A program made the translations under genes and the position numbers. Shown here piece after piece: positions 18,295 through 25,663 of a stretch of 64,000 nt of DNA (position 1 is its first letter; each line of letters begins with the position of its first letter). Location of the stretch: NCBI RefSeq assembly GCF_006439395.2, contig NZ_CP083950.1, forward strand, positions 5,321,001 to 5,385,000, read 5' to 3'. Origin of the DNA: Mesorhizobium sp. B4-1-4. GTDB lineage: Bacteria > Pseudomonadota > Alphaproteobacteria > Rhizobiales > Rhizobiaceae. Below the pieces are notes generated by a model. That model had not been told where the DNA came from. It did not search any database and saw nothing but the letters and a program-made list of their open reading frames with translations.

Positions 18295-19299
18295 TCACTG
18301 GACGAAATTGGCCTTATACCACTGCTTCCACTCGGTCTCGTGAGCGGAGGCCACGGCATCGTCGAGATGCGTGTAGGTGATGTTGGTTTCACGGCCCGGC
18401 TTGGCGTTGATGCCCTTGATGATCGGGATGTAGAAGAAGTCGGTGTCGTCGCCATTCTGCATGGCGGCCTGGCCCTCTGCGCTGGTGACGAAGTCGATGA
18501 ATTTCCGCGCCGCGTCCATGTGCTGGGTCTTGGCGCTGATGCCGAGGCCCTGCGGAAGCGACACCGAACCTTCGCTCGGATAGACCGCGACGACGGGTTC
18601 GCCGGCGGCGATCTTCGAGAAGATGGCGCTGTCCTGATTGATGCCGACCGAGGCATCGCCGGTGAGCACAGCCTTGTTCACCTTGCCGCCGCTCGACAGG
18701 CCCGACAGGGACTTGTTGGTCAGCGTCTTGGTCAGCAGGGCCTTGCCGGCGTCGAGGCCGTTGGTCTGGAAAAAGCCGGCCAGCCATTGATAGGCAGGGC
18801 CCGACAGATTGGGATCCTTGGCCGCGACCTTGCCTGCGAAGGACTGAAGATCGGCCCACGACTTGGGCAGCTTGTCGGCGGGCACTTTCTTGGTGTTGAC
18901 CTCGATGGCCGTGGTGCTGGTGCCGGTCGGCAGGAAAGCGTGGCTCTGCGGGATCAGCGACTTGCCGAGATCGGTGAATGCCACCTTGTCGTAGGCGGCA
19001 GCGGGAATGGCCTGCAGCACGTGGTCGGCCGCCATGCGCTCCATGACGGCGGAGCCGTCGAGCCAGACGATATCGAACTGCGGGTTGCTGCCTTCGGCAG
19101 CGATCTTGCCCAGCGTCTCGCCGGTGCTGCCAGGCTCGACGACGTCGACCGTGAGACCGGTCTTGGCCTGGAAGGCCTTGGCCACCGGGCCAGCGAAATC
19201 GAGCGCGTCATAAAGCACGAGGTCTGATGCCGAAGCAGGTGCTGCGGCTGTCAGCGCGCTCAAGCCAATTGCGAAGCAGAAAATGGTACGGGCGTTCAT
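18295..19299 (-). CDS. ABC transporter substrate-binding protein, candidate 2-aminoethylphosphonate binder
   Basis: 334 residues. Signal peptide MNARTIFCFAIGLSALTAAA with cleavage near ASA-SD. The mature protein has the type II two-lobe fold: LVLYDALDFAGPVAKAFQ, FDIVWLDGSAVMERM and GDASVGINQDSAIFSKIAAGEPV. It resembles the ferric/2-aminoethylphosphonate binding group; phosphonate specificity is inferred from the phn genes nearby. ATG 19299 follows GGAGA. First of the three transporter genes. Confidence 0.85.
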   Translation of the reverse strand: MNARTIFCFAIGLSALTAAAPASASDLVLYDALDFAGPVAKAFQAKTGLTVDVVEPGSTGETLGKIAAEGSNPQFDIVWLDGSAVMERMAADHVLQAIPAAAYDKVAFTDLGKSLIPQSHAFLPTGTSTTAIEVNTKKVPADKLPKSWADLQSFAGKVAAKDPNLSGPAYQWLAGFFQTNGLDAGKALLTKTLTNKSLSGLSSGGKVNKAVLTGDASVGINQDSAIFSKIAAGEPVVAVYPSEGSVSLPQGLGISAKTQHMDAARKFIDFVTSAEGQAAMQNGDDTDFFYIPIIKGINAKPGRETNITYTHLDDAVASAHETEWKQWYKANFVQ

Positions 19300-19390
19300 C
19301 TTGTTCTCCAGTGGATTTCCCATGGGCATAGTAAGCCCCATTGTATCATGTATAAACAAATTGAATGTTTTGTGTCATGCGCAGGAGTTT

Positions 19391-20308
19391 CTACTTTTTA
19401 TTGCCATCATTCTTGCGGACGCCACGCTTTATCCATGCCTTGTCGATCGCCCCACGAACCGTGCTCAGCCGCTCGAGGGCATCAAAGGCGGCTTCGCTGT
19501 TTCGTTTCGCCAGCCCGATGATCATCGCTTCGATGAGCACGATCGTGCCGCCATGCATGGCCAGGTGATCGGCCTTGCCGCGCGGTATTGGCAGCGTCTC
19601 GGCCACCTTGCCGGACACCAGTGGAGCCAGATTGTCGCTGATGAGCACGACCGGGACATCGACCTGCCTGGCTTGTTCGAGAATGATCTCGACCTCGCGG
19701 TAGAGCGGCGCATAGGCCATCATCAGCACGGCGTCGCCCTTGGCGAGCCACAGCAGGCGGTCGGCGAGCGCAATTCCCGATACCGACAGCGCGCTGGTCG
19801 GCAGGCCGATCCGGTTGAATTGCAAACTGGCATAGTCGGCCATGGCGCCCGATGGACCGATGCCGAAGACATGGCGGCGATTGGCCTGCGCCAGAATGTC
19901 GATGCTGCGCTCGAACGCGGCCGCCATCTCCGGACGCTTCAGCACGTCGAGCACGCTCTCGTGGATGTCGATCACATGTCGCAATGCGCCGGCGCTGTCG
20001 TCGCCGGTCTCCTGCAAGGTGCGCGCCAGGCGCTTGCCGGGGGATGGCGTGCCGGTCAGGTCCGACAGCAGCATCTGGCGAAGCGCCGAGAGGCTTTCGA
20101 AGCCAAGCGAGCGCGCCGTCCTAACGACGGTGGCGTCGCTTGTGCCGGCCAATTCGGCGATCTCGGCCGCCGATCCCAGCAGGACGGACTGCTTCTGGTC
20201 GACGAAGAACCGCGCCATGCGCTGCTCGGCGGGCGGTAGGTTTTCGAGCGCCGCCTGGACCCGGGCATCGACCGTCGCCTTCCGATCTTTCGAGGCATCA
20301 TATGTCAT
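19391..20308 (-). CDS. RpiR-family transcriptional regulator with SIS domain
   Basis: 305 residues. N-terminal RpiR helix-turn-helix at about 25-75 (ADFAELAGTSDATVVRTARSL-like region, seen here as IAELAGTSDATVVRTARSLG), then a SIS sugar-phosphate-binding domain from about 130 to 265 (FGIGPSGAMADYASLQF, VLMMAYAPLYREVEIIL, VPVVLISD). It sits between phnN and the transporter genes on the same strand and probably regulates the transporter in response to a phosphorylated ligand; that is inferred from position. Confidence 0.88.
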   Translation of the reverse strand: MTYDASKDRKATVDARVQAALENLPPAEQRMARFFVDQKQSVLLGSAAEIAELAGTSDATVVRTARSLGFESLSALRQMLLSDLTGTPSPGKRLARTLQETGDDSAGALRHVIDIHESVLDVLKRPEMAAAFERSIDILAQANRRHVFGIGPSGAMADYASLQFNRIGLPTSALSVSGIALADRLLWLAKGDAVLMMAYAPLYREVEIILEQARQVDVPVVLISDNLAPLVSGKVAETLPIPRGKADHLAMHGGTIVLIEAMIIGLAKRNSEAAFDALERLSTVRGAIDKAWIKRGVRKNDGNKK

Positions 20309-20501
20309 GTCGGGCGGTCATTTTTCTGGCTGTAGCAATTGCAACGGGCGCCACCATCCGAAATGTCTATTACAAGGATGTGACAATGGCGGTCGGCCCA
20401 GGCGAACATGTCTGCCTGCCGAAAGACGAGCGGCCGCAAACCGCCGGAAGCGGCGGCCGTTGCCTCGTGAGGTGCGAAAATCGAGCTGTAGGGCGGAGGG
20501 C

Positions 20502-21131
20502 CTAGATCATGCCCGACATGTCGGAAAAGGCCATTGCCTTGCGCAGCAGTTCGGCGAAGCGCTCGCCAGCCGCCTCGCGCGGACCGCTGTTGTCGATCGT
20601 GGTGACGCCGGGACCGGACAAGGTCACATTGGCGCTGCGCGCCAGCCGGGCCAGCACTTCGCCGCGCGATTCCCGGCCGCGCATTGCCAGTCGCTCGGCC
20701 AGCACGTCAGGCGAAGCAGTGATCTCGACAATGGCCAGATTGGCGTAGCGCTCGCGCAAGGAGGGTATGATCGAACGCGACACGTTCGCCACCGCGACAT
20801 GGCCATTGGCGACCGACCAGTCGACATCGGCGGGCAGGCCATAGCGCAACCCATGCGCCTCCCAGGAGATGGCGAAGGCGCCGTCAGCCTCGGCCTCGAC
20901 AAAGGCGGCATCGGCCAGCGTGTCGTGATCCTCGCTCGCCGCATCGCTCGGCCTGGTGATGACGCGGCGCACGAATTCCAGCCGGCTCTCGTCGGCAAAA
21001 AGCGCGCGGGCGTAGCCGATCACCGTGTCCTTGCCGGCACCGCTTGGGCCTACGACCGCTACAAACACGCCATGGCGGATCGGGAACGTTTCGGCGGACA
21101 ACTCACGCTCGATCAAGGCGGACACCATCAT
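20502..21131 (-). CDS. phnN: Ribose 1,5-bisphosphate phosphokinase PhnN
   Basis: 209 residues. PhnN converts ribose 1,5-bisphosphate to PRPP, the salvage step at the end of the C-P lyase route. It has a guanylate-kinase-like P-loop, VAVVGPSGAGKDT, at about residues 24-36, and VRRVITRPSD, the substrate-facing segment of PhnN and GMP kinases. I start at ATG 21131, which overlaps the phnM stop as ATGA, giving translational coupling; an ATG eight codons earlier is inside phnM. Confidence 0.9.
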   Translation of the reverse strand: MMVSALIERELSAETFPIRHGVFVAVVGPSGAGKDTVIGYARALFADESRLEFVRRVITRPSDAASEDHDTLADAAFVEAEADGAFAISWEAHGLRYGLPADVDWSVANGHVAVANVSRSIIPSLRERYANLAIVEITASPDVLAERLAMRGRESRGEVLARLARSANVTLSGPGVTTIDNSGPREAAGERFAELLRKAMAFSDMSGMI

Positions 21132-22267
21132 GCGACCCGGCGCCCCTGCCGCCATACGGTGCGCACGACCGGAACATGATCGTCGACGCGCACGCGCACC
21201 AGATCGGCGCGGCGGCCCTGTTCGATGATGCCGCGGTCGGTCAGACCGATCGCTTCGGCCGGGTTTTTCGAAACCATGGCGACCGCCTGCGGCAGCGAAA
21301 TGCCTTCGACCATGTCGCCGAGGAAGAAGGCGGACTGAATCAGGCTGAAGGGGATGTAGTCGGATGACAGGATGTCGAGCAGGCCGTCGCTGGCCAACGC
21401 GCGCGCCGAGACATTGCCCGAATGCGAGCCGCCGCGCATGACGTTGGGCGCGCCCATCAGCACGCCGAGTCCGGCGTCCTTCGAAGCCCGCGCCGCTTCC
21501 TCGGTGGTTGGGAACTCGGCGACCCGGACGCCTTGCTCGATCGCCTCCTCGACATGGCCTGTCGTGGCATCGTCATGGCTGGCCAGGACAATGCCACGCT
21601 CATGGCAGGCGGCCGCGATGAAGACCCGGTTTGGGCCGGAATTGCGTGCCGATTCCCCCATCCGCTTCTCGCAGAACTTCTGAAAGTCCTGGTCGCTCAG
21701 CTTCAGCTTGCGCTGGTAATAATAGGCATAGGTCTCGAGATTGACGAACTGGCGCTGGCCCGGCGCATGGTCCATCAGCGACGCCAATTTCACCCGGTCG
21801 TCAGTCTCGAAATTGGCAAAGGCCCGCAGGCAGTCCGGCGCCGAAACTTCGCAGCGCAGATGGATAAAGTGGTCGGCGCGCAGCCGGTCTTCCCGCACGC
21901 TGTCCTCGATCGCATCGGCGAGCTTGCGGATGTCGTCCGAGGTCAGGTCGGCGTCTTCATCCATGCCGACCCGCAAGGCGTCGAGCACGGTGGTGATGCC
22001 GGCGGTCGCGACCTGCGCGTCATGGGCGAGCACGGCCGCGATAGGGTTCCAGCGCACCTTCGGCCGCGGCGCGTAATGGCCTTCGAGATGGTCGGTATGC
22101 AGTTCGACCAGTCCCGGAATTATATAGTCGCCGCCCATGTCGTCGCCGGTTCGGGCAGCACCTGGATCGATGCCGGTGATTAAGCCGTCACGCAGCACCA
22201 GCGAACCCTCGACGATCTCGTCGGCAAGCACGATGCGGGCGTTGGAAAGAACAGTCTCGGCGGTCAT
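21128..22267 (-). CDS. phnM: Alpha-D-ribose 1-methylphosphonate 5-triphosphate diphosphatase PhnM
   Basis: 379-residue amidohydrolase. PhnM removes pyrophosphate from the triphosphate intermediate of phosphonate breakdown. Metal motif HTDHLEGH (His57, His60), then FIHLRCEV, ACHERGIVLASHDD and GAPNVMRGGSHSGN, all characteristic of PhnM. Full family length. It follows the DUF1045 gene by 48 bases and overlaps phnN, so the three form one operon. The C-P lyase core (phnGHIJKL) that would supply its substrate is not in the window. Confidence 0.94.
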   Translation of the reverse strand: MTAETVLSNARIVLADEIVEGSLVLRDGLITGIDPGAARTGDDMGGDYIIPGLVELHTDHLEGHYAPRPKVRWNPIAAVLAHDAQVATAGITTVLDALRVGMDEDADLTSDDIRKLADAIEDSVREDRLRADHFIHLRCEVSAPDCLRAFANFETDDRVKLASLMDHAPGQRQFVNLETYAYYYQRKLKLSDQDFQKFCEKRMGESARNSGPNRVFIAAACHERGIVLASHDDATTGHVEEAIEQGVRVAEFPTTEEAARASKDAGLGVLMGAPNVMRGGSHSGNVSARALASDGLLDILSSDYIPFSLIQSAFFLGDMVEGISLPQAVAMVSKNPAEAIGLTDRGIIEQGRRADLVRVRVDDHVPVVRTVWRQGRRVA

Positions 22268-22315
22268 TTCGGGCAGTCCTCGGTTATCTCCGGCCGGAGC
22301 TATTCCGGCAGGCGG

Positions 22316-23023
22316 TCAGGCGGTTTTTCTGGTCGGGCGCCGTCCCAGCGCGTGCTGCGAAAGCACCAGGAATGGCGCGCCTGGTTCGGGTTCGACGAAC
22401 AGCGTCAGTCCATCCACCAGCACCGGCTGCCGAAGCACATCCGCGAACAGGCTGTCGATTGCCGCGCGCAGACGAGGGCTTTCCTGTGGCCCTGCCCGCC
22501 CGGACAGCGTCATATGAAAGCGGAACGTCTCGAAGACATAGGGGTAACCCCACTGGCAGAGATTGCGGAACTCGGCCGGCTTCAGCGAATCCGGACTGCG
22601 CCGTTCGATCTCGGCTTCGGTCAGCGGCGCACGGAACCGGTCGAAATCGCGCACGACGTCGTCGGCGAAGCGGTTGAGCGGCGGCAGCGGACCGTCCGGC
22701 ACCAGCGCGAAAAAGCTGTCGATCTGGCTGACGACGAGACGCGGGATCGTCACCACCGGCGTCGCCTCGGCGAATTGGTCGAGTGCCGCGCGCAGCGAAC
22801 TCTCTGTCTCGTTCACCGCAAGACGGAACGGGGCTTTCAGCGTCGCGTGGAAGCCATAGCGGCGCGCCGAAGCGGTGTGGAAGGCAACTTCCGCGGCCGC
22901 AAGGTCGGCCACGGCCTCAACCGGCTTTGTCGCCGCGCCGAACGGGTCGCGGCCCAGCCAGTTAGCGGCGATCCGCGCCAGCGGTTCGTCCTGCCGGGGG
23001 GCGAAATAGATGGCATAACGCAT
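22316..23023 (-). CDS. DUF1045 phosphonate-operon 2H phosphoesterase-like protein
   Basis: 235 residues. Two H-x-T motifs, His59-Ala-Thr61 in GFHATLKAP and His170-Met-Thr172 in RFHMTLSGR, about 110 residues apart, define the 2H phosphoesterase fold. DUF1045 proteins are found in phosphonate operons across alphaproteobacteria. They may act on a cyclic phosphate such as ribose 1,2-cyclic phosphate 5-phosphate, as PhnP does; this is inference. First gene of the phnM-phnN operon. Confidence 0.85.
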   Translation of the reverse strand: MRYAIYFAPRQDEPLARIAANWLGRDPFGAATKPVEAVADLAAAEVAFHTASARRYGFHATLKAPFRLAVNETESSLRAALDQFAEATPVVTIPRLVVSQIDSFFALVPDGPLPPLNRFADDVVRDFDRFRAPLTEAEIERRSPDSLKPAEFRNLCQWGYPYVFETFRFHMTLSGRAGPQESPRLRAAIDSLFADVLRQPVLVDGLTLFVEPEPGAPFLVLSQHALGRRPTRKTA

Positions 23024-23175
23024 GGCAAGTCCTCATCAGATCCGTTGCCATAGGTGATTTCCATGACGGATTGACGAAGCTTTGAAGGGTTTTCGAAGGC
23101 AAATCGCTCCTTCAGTTCCTTAGCCGACGATTTTTCCGAGCTGGACCAATAGCTTCACCGGTCCCGCCCCGATTC

Positions 23176-23988
23176 TCAGGCCTTCATCAACCATTCGTGC
23201 TCGGGGGCATTGTGGAATTTCCACGTCCGCTTTGGTCCGGCCATGACGTTGAGATAGTAGAGGTCGTAGCCGTGGCAGGCGGCGCAGGGGTGATAGCCCT
23301 TGGGCACCAGCACCACGTCGCCATCCTCGATCGCCATGGCCTCGTCCAGTGCGCGATGCCCATTCTTGTCGGCGTCGGTATAGACGCGCTGGAAGGCAAA
23401 GCCCTGCGGCGGGTTGAGGCGGTGATAGTAGGTTTCCTCGAGATAGGATTCGGCGGGCAGATTGTCCTGGTCATGCTTGTGCGGCGGGTAGCTCGACGTA
23501 TGGCCGCCCGGCGTGATGACCTCGACCACCAGGAGTGAGTCCGCTGGCTTGCCTTCCGGCAGGATGTTGGTGACGTAGCGCGTATTGGTGCCCTTGCCGC
23601 GCACCTCCTGGCCGAGATCGTCCGGCCCGATCACCCGAACCGGCAACCGGCCGCCCAGGCCCGGCGCCGAGCAGACCGCCAGTTCCAGCTCGGTATCGGC
23701 CGTTACCGACCAGTCCGATCCCTCGGGAACATAGACCGACCACGGCTTGCCATCGAAGGGCGACATTCGCTCGCCGAGCACCCCAAGATCCTTGCCGCCG
23801 GCGGTGGCGGTGCCCTTGCCGGCCACGAACACCAGGCAGACCTCGCGATCGGCCGTTTGGCCCGAGGCACTTTCGCCCGGCTTCAGCCGATGCAGGTCGA
23901 AACCGACATACGTCCAGCCGGCGCTTTTCGGCGTCACGTGGGCAACGCGGCCATGGCCCTTGTCGGCCTTCACCAGCAGTTTCGACAT
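23176..23988 (-). CDS. iolB: 5-deoxy-glucuronate isomerase IolB
   Basis: 270 residues. IolB isomerises 5-deoxy-D-glucuronate to 2-deoxy-5-keto-gluconate in myo-inositol catabolism. Cupin features: GHTSSYPPHKHDQDN with metal-binding His residues near 165-180, ESYLEETYYHRLNPPQGFAFQRVY, and VLVPKGYHPCAACHGYDLYYLNVMAG late in the protein (only parts quoted as separate motifs). ATG 23988 follows AGGAG. Last gene of the iolC-D-E-B series, separated from iolE by a small membrane gene and a repeat. Confidence 0.95.
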   Translation of the reverse strand: MSKLLVKADKGHGRVAHVTPKSAGWTYVGFDLHRLKPGESASGQTADREVCLVFVAGKGTATAGGKDLGVLGERMSPFDGKPWSVYVPEGSDWSVTADTELELAVCSAPGLGGRLPVRVIGPDDLGQEVRGKGTNTRYVTNILPEGKPADSLLVVEVITPGGHTSSYPPHKHDQDNLPAESYLEETYYHRLNPPQGFAFQRVYTDADKNGHRALDEAMAIEDGDVVLVPKGYHPCAACHGYDLYYLNVMAGPKRTWKFHNAPEHEWLMKA

Positions 23989-24065
23989 TTTTGTCTCCTA
24001 TTCCGTTGGCTTGAAGGATTCCCTGAAGCCAAGCCGCCTGTTTGAAAGGGTGCAGTGCTTCTAAC

Positions 24066-24252
24066 TTCGTCATCCTAGGGCGCAGCAAGGAGCGTAGCGA
24101 CGCAGCGCAGACCCTAGGATCCATGCCAAGACTTTGAAGCTGGTGTGACGGTGCAGAATTCCGCTCCGCTGTGCCCTTCGGCCGAGGTAACGGCATGGAT
24201 CCCAGGGTCTCCGCGACGGAGCTTCGCTCCTGCTTCGCCCTAGGATGACGAA
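24066..24252. repeat. Intergenic repeat family A, copy 2
   Basis: 187 bases, TTCGTCATCC at the left end and GGATGACGAA at the right, with matching inner arms. This copy has CCTAGG near both ends, unlike copies 1 and 3, and its outer arms are nearly perfect inverse copies of each other for about 50 bases. It lies inside the iol operon between the small membrane gene and iolB, so it must be transcribed and could fold in the mRNA. Confidence 0.85.
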
Positions 24253-24314
24253 GTTGGAAGGGCGCCGGCCGAAGATTTGCGAAGGCCAAGCTAATCGCCA
24301 ACGCATAGGATCAG

Positions 24315-24533
24315 TCACTCCTTCGCTTCGGGCTCGGCCGTTGCCTTGCTCTCGTCGGCCGGCTTGTAGAGGTAAAAAAACTGCCAGACGCCATAGCCGG
24401 CAAAGCCGAGCGCGATGACGCCCCAGAACGGCGTGCCGGTGGCGAACTCGATGACCGACCAGAGGACGCAGACCGCGACGACGGCGACGCGCCGCCAAAG
24501 TGGTCGGAAGAAGGGATGTTCGGAATCTTTCAT
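24315..24533 (-). CDS. Small membrane protein in the iol operon
   Basis: 72 residues, starting MKDSEHPFFRPLWRRVAVV, with two membrane helices and an acidic tail. It resembles the DUF3329-type domain also seen at the N-terminus of some PhoR kinases. Function unknown. It is read with iolE (42 bases after its stop). Confidence 0.68.
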   Translation of the reverse strand: MKDSEHPFFRPLWRRVAVVAVCVLWSVIEFATGTPFWGVIALGFAGYGVWQFFYLYKPADESKATAEPEAKE

Positions 24534-24575
24534 CAGCCCAATCTATAGCAACCCGCCTCGCGGGGAACCCTCGCG

Positions 24576-25493
24576 TCAGGCATGCGGAAAACCTTGCGTT
24601 TCGACCGTGTAGCCGGCGGCCGTCATCGCCCGCATCAGTTCCTTGTGGCCGACCTGCGCCATCCTGAGCGGCGGGTTCTTTTTCGGATCCTGCTCGGCCT
24701 CCACCACGAACCAGCCCTCATAACCATGATCGGCGAAGCGCTGCACGATGGCGCCGAAATCCAGCGAGCCATCGCCCGGCACCGTGAAGGCGCCGAGCGC
24801 CACGGCGTCGAGGAAGGATTGCTTCGTACGGTCGAGCTTGTCGATCACGCCCATGCGCACATCCTTCACGTGGACATGGTTGATGCGCCTGTGGTGGTTG
24901 TCGATGGCGCGCAGCACATCGCCGCCGGCAAAGGCCAGATGGCCGGCATCGAGCAGCAGCGGAATGCCTTCGCCGGAATGGCGCATGAAGGCGTCGAGCT
25001 CCGGCTCGGTCTCGACCACCGCCGCCATATGATGGTGGTAGGACAGCGGCATGCCTTGTTCGGCACACCATTCGCCGAACTCGGTCAGGCGCCGGCCATA
25101 CGCCTTCATCTCGTCGCTGGTGAGTTTCGGCTTGGTGGCAAGCGGCTTGGAACGGTCGCCCTGGATCGAGCGGCCGACCTCGCCATAGACGATACAGGGC
25201 GCATTGACCGCCTTGAACAGGTCGATCATCGGCTGGATGCGATCCTTGTTCTTGGCCATGTCCTCATCGACCAGCGTGCCCGAGAACCAGCCGCCGCACA
25301 GCGTCACGTCGGCCGCCTTCAGGATCGGCAGCATGACAGCGGGATCGTTGGGAAAACGCCGGCCCATCTCCATGCCGGTGAAGCCAGCCGAACGCGACTG
25401 GCGCAGGCACTCCTCCAGCGACACATCATCGCTGAGTTCGGCAAGATCGTCGTTCCACCATGCAATGGGGGACATGCCCAGTTTGGCTTTCAA
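24576..25493 (-). CDS. iolE: myo-Inosose-2 dehydratase IolE
   Basis: 305 residues, TIM-barrel of the xylose-isomerase-like family. IolE dehydrates 2-keto-myo-inositol to the trihydroxycyclohexane dione that IolD hydrolyses. Motifs: MPLSYHHHMAAVVETE, GIPLLLDAGHLAFAGGD, INHVHVKDVR and DGSLDFGAI. The expected N-terminus MKAKLGMSPIAW begins at a TTG codon (25493), eight bases after GGAG; the first ATG is six codons later and would cut a conserved segment, so I take TTG as the start. Confidence 0.93.
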   Translation of the reverse strand: MKAKLGMSPIAWWNDDLAELSDDVSLEECLRQSRSAGFTGMEMGRRFPNDPAVMLPILKAADVTLCGGWFSGTLVDEDMAKNKDRIQPMIDLFKAVNAPCIVYGEVGRSIQGDRSKPLATKPKLTSDEMKAYGRRLTEFGEWCAEQGMPLSYHHHMAAVVETEPELDAFMRHSGEGIPLLLDAGHLAFAGGDVLRAIDNHHRRINHVHVKDVRMGVIDKLDRTKQSFLDAVALGAFTVPGDGSLDFGAIVQRFADHGYEGWFVVEAEQDPKKNPPLRMAQVGHKELMRAMTAAGYTVETQGFPHA

Positions 25494-25537
25494 GTCGTCA
25501 CTCCAGTTTCAAAACAGCTCATTCTTTGGCCGTCAGT

Positions 25538-25658
25538 GCCGCCCCTCATCCGCCTGCCGGCACCTTCTCCCCGTATAGGGACGGGTAAGGGGCTGATCAC
25601 GACGCTGGCGACCCTCTCCCCGTTCTTACGGGGAGAGGGTAAGGGTGAGGGGCGGCGC
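25538..25658. repeat. Intergenic repeat family B, copy 1
   Basis: About 120 bases between iolD and iolE, starting GCCGCCCCTCATC and ending GAGGGGCGGC. It contains smaller hairpins built on CTTCTCCCCGT and CTCTCCCCGT...ACGGGGAGAG. Related units lie at 31892 and 44873. It is transcribed within the iol operon. Confidence 0.8.
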
Positions 25659-25663
25659 TGACA

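Noticed and set aside
18279..18656. N-terminal extension of the fused permease
   Set aside because: The extension lies in the coding sequence of the binding protein in another frame and its composition (Ser, Arg, Pro) is that of a shadow.
23024..23175. Pho box before the DUF1045-phnM-phnN operon
   Set aside because: Two GTCA units occur on the minus strand but are 8, not 11, bases apart, and the rest of the consensus is poor.
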